From positions 12,555,577 to 12,619,576 of the forward strand of contig OZ020591.1 in assembly GCA_963971535.1 (NCBI GenBank): 64,000 nt of DNA, read 5' to 3'. This DNA comes from Notolepis coatsorum. Lineage: Eukaryota; Chordata; Actinopteri; Aulopiformes; Paralepididae. This document shows positions 59,990 through 64,000 of this stretch, piece after piece. The translations under genes were made by a program, and so were the position numbers. Positions within the stretch are counted from its first letter, which is position 1; every line of letters begins with the position of its first letter. The notes below the pieces were generated by a model, which was not told the DNA's origin, ran no database searches, and saw only the letters and a list, made by a program, of their open reading frames with translations.

Positions 59990-60237
59990 AATTCACCATT
60001 TAAGTACCACAGAGCCAGAGCCCAGAGAGGAAAGGTACCACAATAGAAATGTGCTACAATCAAAGGGATTGTCAAATTCAAATACCTCTTCTGTGACTGC
60101 GGCTGCCTCTGTAGTATTTGCTGCCACTGCTGCTTCCCTCACCCTGTCCCAGATGGCATCCCTATCCATTTTGGATTTAAACCTGGGGTCCATCACTGTG
60201 GACTCCTCCAGGAAGGTCTGGACATTGTCATCCTTAA
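59990..60237 (-). pseudogene. hAT transposase middle exon fragment
   Basis: Reads DDNVQTFLEESTVMDPRFKS then KMDRDAIWDRVREAAV and an Ala/Thr/Glu-rich linker. LDPRFK-type motifs are typical of hAT transposases upstream of the dimerisation region. The plus-strand sequence CCTTAAAGG at its start marks a possible TTAA insertion. Confidence 0.75.
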
Positions 60238-60430
60238 AGGAAAACGCCAACATTTTGGGAAATTCGCTTATTTGCCATCTTCCCTGGAGTTAGACAAGAA
60301 GATACATACCCTTTTCTTCTCTGTGCGTGCATTAGGCTTAGGGAACAGCCGCTCCATTAGCGTAGCTTAGCTTAATCACTGGAAGTGGGTCAGACTTGTA
60401 CCCTGACGTTCCCTACAGTCACGAAATACT
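60238..60430. mobile_element. TTAA-associated MITE fragment (tentative)
   Basis: After TTAA (60234-60237) comes AGGAAAACGCCAACATTTTG, then GGAAATTCGCTTATTTGCC and TAGCGTAGCTTAGCTTAA. These resemble a common fish MITE I recall only by sequence feel. No clear right end. From here to 60563 nothing coding is seen; it may be intron. Confidence 0.35.
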
Positions 60431-60571
60431 GTTTAAAGTTTAAAATGGAGGACATGTATAACACAAAATTAGAGGGGGGAAATGTGACTGAATGTGAATA
60501 TCCTTTAGTATCTGTGATTATTCGTCATATTCGTGATGAATGAATAAATGTCAGTCACTGTACCTTGTAGC

Positions 60572-62718
60572 CAGGGACCGAAACTAAAGCCTGCCGCCCG
60601 CCAGGGGCGCTCAGTTTTTACCTTTGGCGCTTGACACTTAGAGGGCTGCCCGCCGTGTGGCGTGTAGACGTGTAGTTCATAACGATACTCTTATTTTGAT
60701 TGTGCGAGTACCGATTATAGCCTCTCCCGTCTTTTTTTCTCCGCCGCGAGATCGTTAAAAAACTACAAGTCCCACATTGCACTCAAGTCAATGGTCCAAT
60801 CACAGTAGAGTGACGTGACTGGTTTCATGAGAAAGAAAGCAAATGACCAATTGGAAGCTCTCATTTGGCTTGTTTACTTCCTGAAACGCCACCATTGCGA
60901 TATGCGGGCAGTCTGCTCTAGTTTAGATCGGACCTCCATGAGCTACCGTTACTGTTTAAACAATGACCCAGTCCAGCGTTTCCGTTAGCCGGTAATTACC
61001 GGTATTTTACCGGCAATCTGTTTAAGTCCGACATATTTTATCTCTCCGGTCTTAATGTCCGGTGAAAATAATTCCCTGAGTCTAAGCACAATTTGATTAT
61101 TTGAATTGTATTAAAATAGGCTAAAATTAAATAGCCTATGCGATGAACGAAACGATCATTACATTTGTTTCCTCGTTGCTTCTAATAATGACAACGACGT
61201 TGTCGGCGAGAGCTTAGTGCTGGGTGTGCGGACTTTTCTGAAGCTGTAGAGCCGCAGTACCAGCAGTACAATGCAATATTCCAGCAGTACTCCAATTCAG
61301 CCATTTTCAGCCAATGTTGGGTGGGGGGCGCTGTTGTGCGGTTCCCAGAAAAGAGCCAATAACAGCTGAACAGCTTCTCTGCAGCGCCATACTCTTTGCA
61401 AATAAGTCGTTGCGAGGTGGAGAGAGTCGTCACGCAAACCCACGATAATGTTGCCGTCTCTCTGCTTTCTCAGTTCTTCGCTTGATATAATTAATACAAA
61501 TGTCCAATATAACGGAATTCGTTAGCTCATAAAAATGTGATTAACAGACTGCTGTTTAGTGTCGGACCGACTGCGTATCGGTCTATTTTATTTCAAGTCA
61601 GCAGCAGCACGGAGTATCGAGGGACTTATTTTATTTGGAATATATTAATGACTGTATACGTGAAGTTGAACATTATGATATGTGTGACGTGTCTGATACA
61701 ACGAGGTGAAGCGATGTCGACTCGAGATTCATTTGGGGGTGCGTGTGACAGAGCTGCTGCAGCGGGAGCTTGATGCTGGTAGCGTATCGCACTAACTTGA
61801 GAGGCGAGAGATAGTAATTTGATTCTGCAAATCAATTTCTCATTCTTCGCTTGATGTAATTAATACACATGTCCAATTATAACGGAATTCGTTAGCTCAT
61901 AAAAATGTGATTATAATAGACTGCTGTTTAAAACTCTGACCGGAATATCTCGAATATGTCCGGTGATAGAAATCTTGCAGGACACTCAGACCGGCACGAA
62001 TATGTTCTAACGGAAACGCTGACCCAGTCAACTATTCACTTTTAGTTTAATACATGACGAGGCATTGTCTAACGGTATCTAGCTGGCTAGCTACTGATAG
62101 CTGCTGATATCAACAAATGCTCCAGCAATAGTCGACTCGAGTGCATACTACCTCCGTTCCCTCGTTAGCTAGCTCACGTTAGCTAGCTCCCGTTAGATCT
62201 ATCTGTCCCAGTAAACTAAATTGTCTTAACGTTATCTACCGGGCTAGCAGTAGCTACAGATAGCTCCTGATATCAATGTCTTATAACATTGATTGAATGC
62301 GTATTCTAGCTGAGGGCATGTTGAATGTGATTTGACAAAAGAACCGTAACGTTATACCAATAGGGTCCAGCTGCATCGCCGGAGAATCCTTGCATGCTGA
62401 ATGTAGGGTCTAGCTGAATATAGGGTCTAGCTGCAGGGCCGGAGAATCCTTGCTGGAGGCTACTCAAGTATACACACAGACAGTGGAGCTGTTTGCAGAT
62501 AGCGAGCATTTTGACTTATTGCGTGGTGGCGATGTCTCGCAGATAATACAACTACAAGTATGATTATATAATATATTTTATTTAAAAAAAAAATTTATAT
62601 ACAATTTTTTTTTTTTTAATCAAACAAAATTTGGCAGGTAAGAAATATGCTTGGCGGGTAGATTCTTCCCATCTACCCGCCACTGGCCGGTGAGTCAAAA
62701 AGTTAATTTCGCTCCCTG
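60572..62718. mobile_element. hAT-type element (CAGGGACCGAAA ends)
   Basis: Ends CAGGGACCGAAACTAA and TTAATTTCGCTCCCTG; 8-bp duplication CTTGTAGC at 60564-60571 and 62719-62726. 2147 bp including a nested element (60974-62021). Subterminal CCGCCCGCCAGGGGCG and CTACCCGCCACTGGCCGG resemble each other in inverse. A directly repeated GCCGGAGAATCCTTGC lies at about 62379 and 62440. No transposase recognised. Confidence 0.92.
60974..62021. mobile_element. hAT-type element nested in a hAT-type element
   Basis: Ends CAGCGTTTCCGTTAG and CTAACGGAAACGCTG; 8-bp duplication ACCCAGTC at 60966-60973 and 62022-62029. 1048 bp. CCGGTAATTACCGG palindromes lie near the left end. A block around TTCGCTTGATATAATTAATA (about 61487) is repeated about 359 bp later (about 61846). 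No transposase recognised. Confidence 0.93.
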
Positions 62719-62911
62719 CTTGTAGCGTTTGGAGAGATCGTTCCAAATCAACTCCTTGATGCTCCTCACGAATGTGGAGTCCTCCACCTGGACTGTAAAA
62801 TGTTACTGCAACTCCTGGAGGATGGGAAGAATCTGGCCACAGGTTGGACTTTTGTCACTGCACAAACTCCTCTGCCTTCCTGAAGTCCTCATTGTCCATT
62901 TTGTTCAGTCT
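62719..62911 (-). pseudogene. hAT transposase exon fragment
   Basis: The minus strand reads KMDNEDFRKAEEFVQ. A shifted frame then gives SPTCGQILPILQELQ, a stop, HFTVQVEDSTFVRSIKELIW and NDLSKRYK. This block is typical of hAT transposases after the catalytic first Asp region. CTACAAG|GTACAG at its end resembles a splice donor, and the hAT-type insertion duplicated exactly this spot. One frameshift and one stop are visible, so it is dead. Confidence 0.85.
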
Positions 62912-62975
62912 GCAATATAAATAATTATATTGCTTAAACAAACTAAAACAATCCTTCTGATTACTTTACTAATCC

Positions 62976-63284
62976 ATCAAGTTTTAAATAAGCCATATTG
63001 AATTATTCACATAATCTCCCGCCCCCTTACCTGTCCTTCTCCATCGACTTTCTTAGCCGTGGGTCCATAGCTGCAGCTTGGATGGCGGGGAACTGCTTGA
63101 AGAATCTATCGATCATTAAAAAGAGAGAATTAATGATGTAATGCACTGTTACTGTGAGGTAGTGGTCCTGACTAAAACTTGTCCATCCATCAGCCGTGAT
63201 GGCTGTCTTAGTTACATCTTTTAGCTCCGAAATCAAATTGCCCTTCTCAACGTTAGACCATGCAGGGATCAGGCGGTTGGTTAA
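62976..63284 (-). pseudogene. hAT transposase N-terminal/catalytic exon fragment
   Basis: Reads NRLIPAWSNVEKGNLISELK, DVTKTAITADGWTSFSQDHY, LTVTVHYI and ends AAAMDPRLRKSMEKDR|GTAAGG, a good splice donor. The DGWTS block carries the first catalytic Asp of hAT transposases. The exon is cut on its upstream side by the TTAA element beginning at 63285. The frame contains a poorly matching stretch before the donor. Confidence 0.85.
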
Positions 63285-64000
63285 CACTTTGAGTGTCACG
63301 GAGCGAGAAATCTCGTTTTTAACCTTTTTTTTTTTTTTTTTTTTTATATTATTAGCGATTTCCATTCATATTTCATCAATCTAGCCTCCCGTTACCACTG
63401 AAACTCTCTCTGAGCTCCATTGGGAAAATACTGCCCCCTATCGTCTCCCTGTGGTACTGCACCCCATTTAGATGGCAGGCCGAGAGTGTCTAAAGTGAAC
63501 TTGATTGATCCATGTTGGGAGACTACACAATTCTTTGTGTGTGATATCTAGTTATTATGTTGAGTCAAAATACGTTTGTTGGACAGCCGTCTGGTGGTCA
63601 TCGGTGTTCGTAATCTTACATTTAAATTAAATGTTTGCTCATGCATATCTTTGGACACCTCTAGCTGATAAACCAATCAGGATACAGAAACGGGATTTCG
63701 GGACCCCAAAATTGTCAAATTGTCAGCGTGTTTGTTTATTATTATTATCCATGCAAACTTCTCTGGTCAATATATCACCCATACTACATAAAGCATTTAC
63801 TGACGATCACGCAATTATAAACAACCCCCCCCCCCCCCCCCGTTCATCCGCGCATGATCAGTCATAACGTTTAGGATCATGTACAGTTGAAATGTTTAAT
63901 ATAGCGTGTATCGCCAACAAACAGTATTTGATAATCTATATATGCGTTTATCTCACCTAGGAATTACTGCAGAAAACGATAAAAACATATTTATATTCTA
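63285..64000. mobile_element. Second TTAA-flanked element, leaves the window
   Basis: TTAA at 63281-63284 is followed by CACTTTGAGTGTCACGGAGC and GAGAAATCTCG, similar in plan to the ends of 54730-55658 (TTTCAGTGCCACTCACGAGA). Both also share a TGCCCCCTATCGTCTCCC-like block (63430; 54900). It cuts the hAT transposase exon. The right end lies beyond the window. The rest of the stretch (poly-T at 63330, poly-C at 63825) holds no gene I can see. Confidence 0.7.

Larger units (their letters stand above)
59116..63284 (-). mobile_element. Decayed autonomous-type hAT with transposase exons
   Basis: The left (3') end TAGGGATGGGAATTGATAAG with repeated ATCGATTC motifs is at 59116. Its 5' end is not reached because a TTAA element interrupts at 63285 and runs out of the window. 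Transposase pieces lie at 62976-63284, 62719-62911, 60030-60237 and 59460-59800 (right to left), separated by intron-like gaps. A 2147-bp hAT-type element (60572-62718) sits in a splice-donor region. Unlike the MITEs in this window it still shows coding sequence. Confidence 0.85.

Overview
This window looks like a repeat-only stretch of a ray-finned fish (teleost) genome. The evidence is the mobile-element mix: many short hAT-type DNA elements with perfect 8-bp target duplications, several jockey/L2/Rex-type LINEs, an I/Nimb-type LINE with RNase H, a BEL/Pao LTR fossil, TTAA-flanked elements, and a 5S-like and a tRNA-like Pol III segment. I find no convincing host protein-coding gene; one stretch near 43.8-44.0 kb could be a host first exon, at low confidence.

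Layout. (1) 1-29.9 kb: one large minisatellite array (basic unit 28 bp, common 30- and 34-bp variants) with higher-order repetition of about 1.35-1.46 kb. It holds a 200-N assembly gap (10245-10444). Near its right edge it is broken by a hAT-type element (25768-27130) and a 5'-truncated LINE (27750-29405). (2) 29.9-35.1 kb: a large inverted-repeat-bounded element of unknown superfamily, carrying two 5S rRNA-like segments, with a 291-bp relative abutting its left end. (3) 35.1-36.8 kb: a 28-bp tandem array, GA microsatellite, tRNA-like SINE head and a LINE tail. (4) 36.8-43.7 kb: two oppositely oriented copies of a Nimb-type LINE in and beside a large foldback element. The plus-strand copy keeps a 5' ORF with a Tudor domain (SMN type) ahead of an ORF1-like start, the most unusual coding feature here. 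(5) 43.7-48.9 kb: a minus-strand LINE interrupted by four different hAT-type elements, each with its own perfect 8-bp duplication. (6) 48.9-58 kb: a broken minus-strand BEL/Pao fossil into which a hAT element, a second copy of the 27.7-kb LINE and another hAT element were inserted; that LINE was itself hit by a CAGG-ended element, which was hit by a TTAA element (nesting depth four). (7) 58-64 kb: LINE tails and a decayed, intron-bearing hAT transposase gene split by a hAT element that itself contains another, with a second TTAA element running off the window.

The genes do not act together as a pathway. The window reads as layered insertions whose relative order can be worked out from the nesting.
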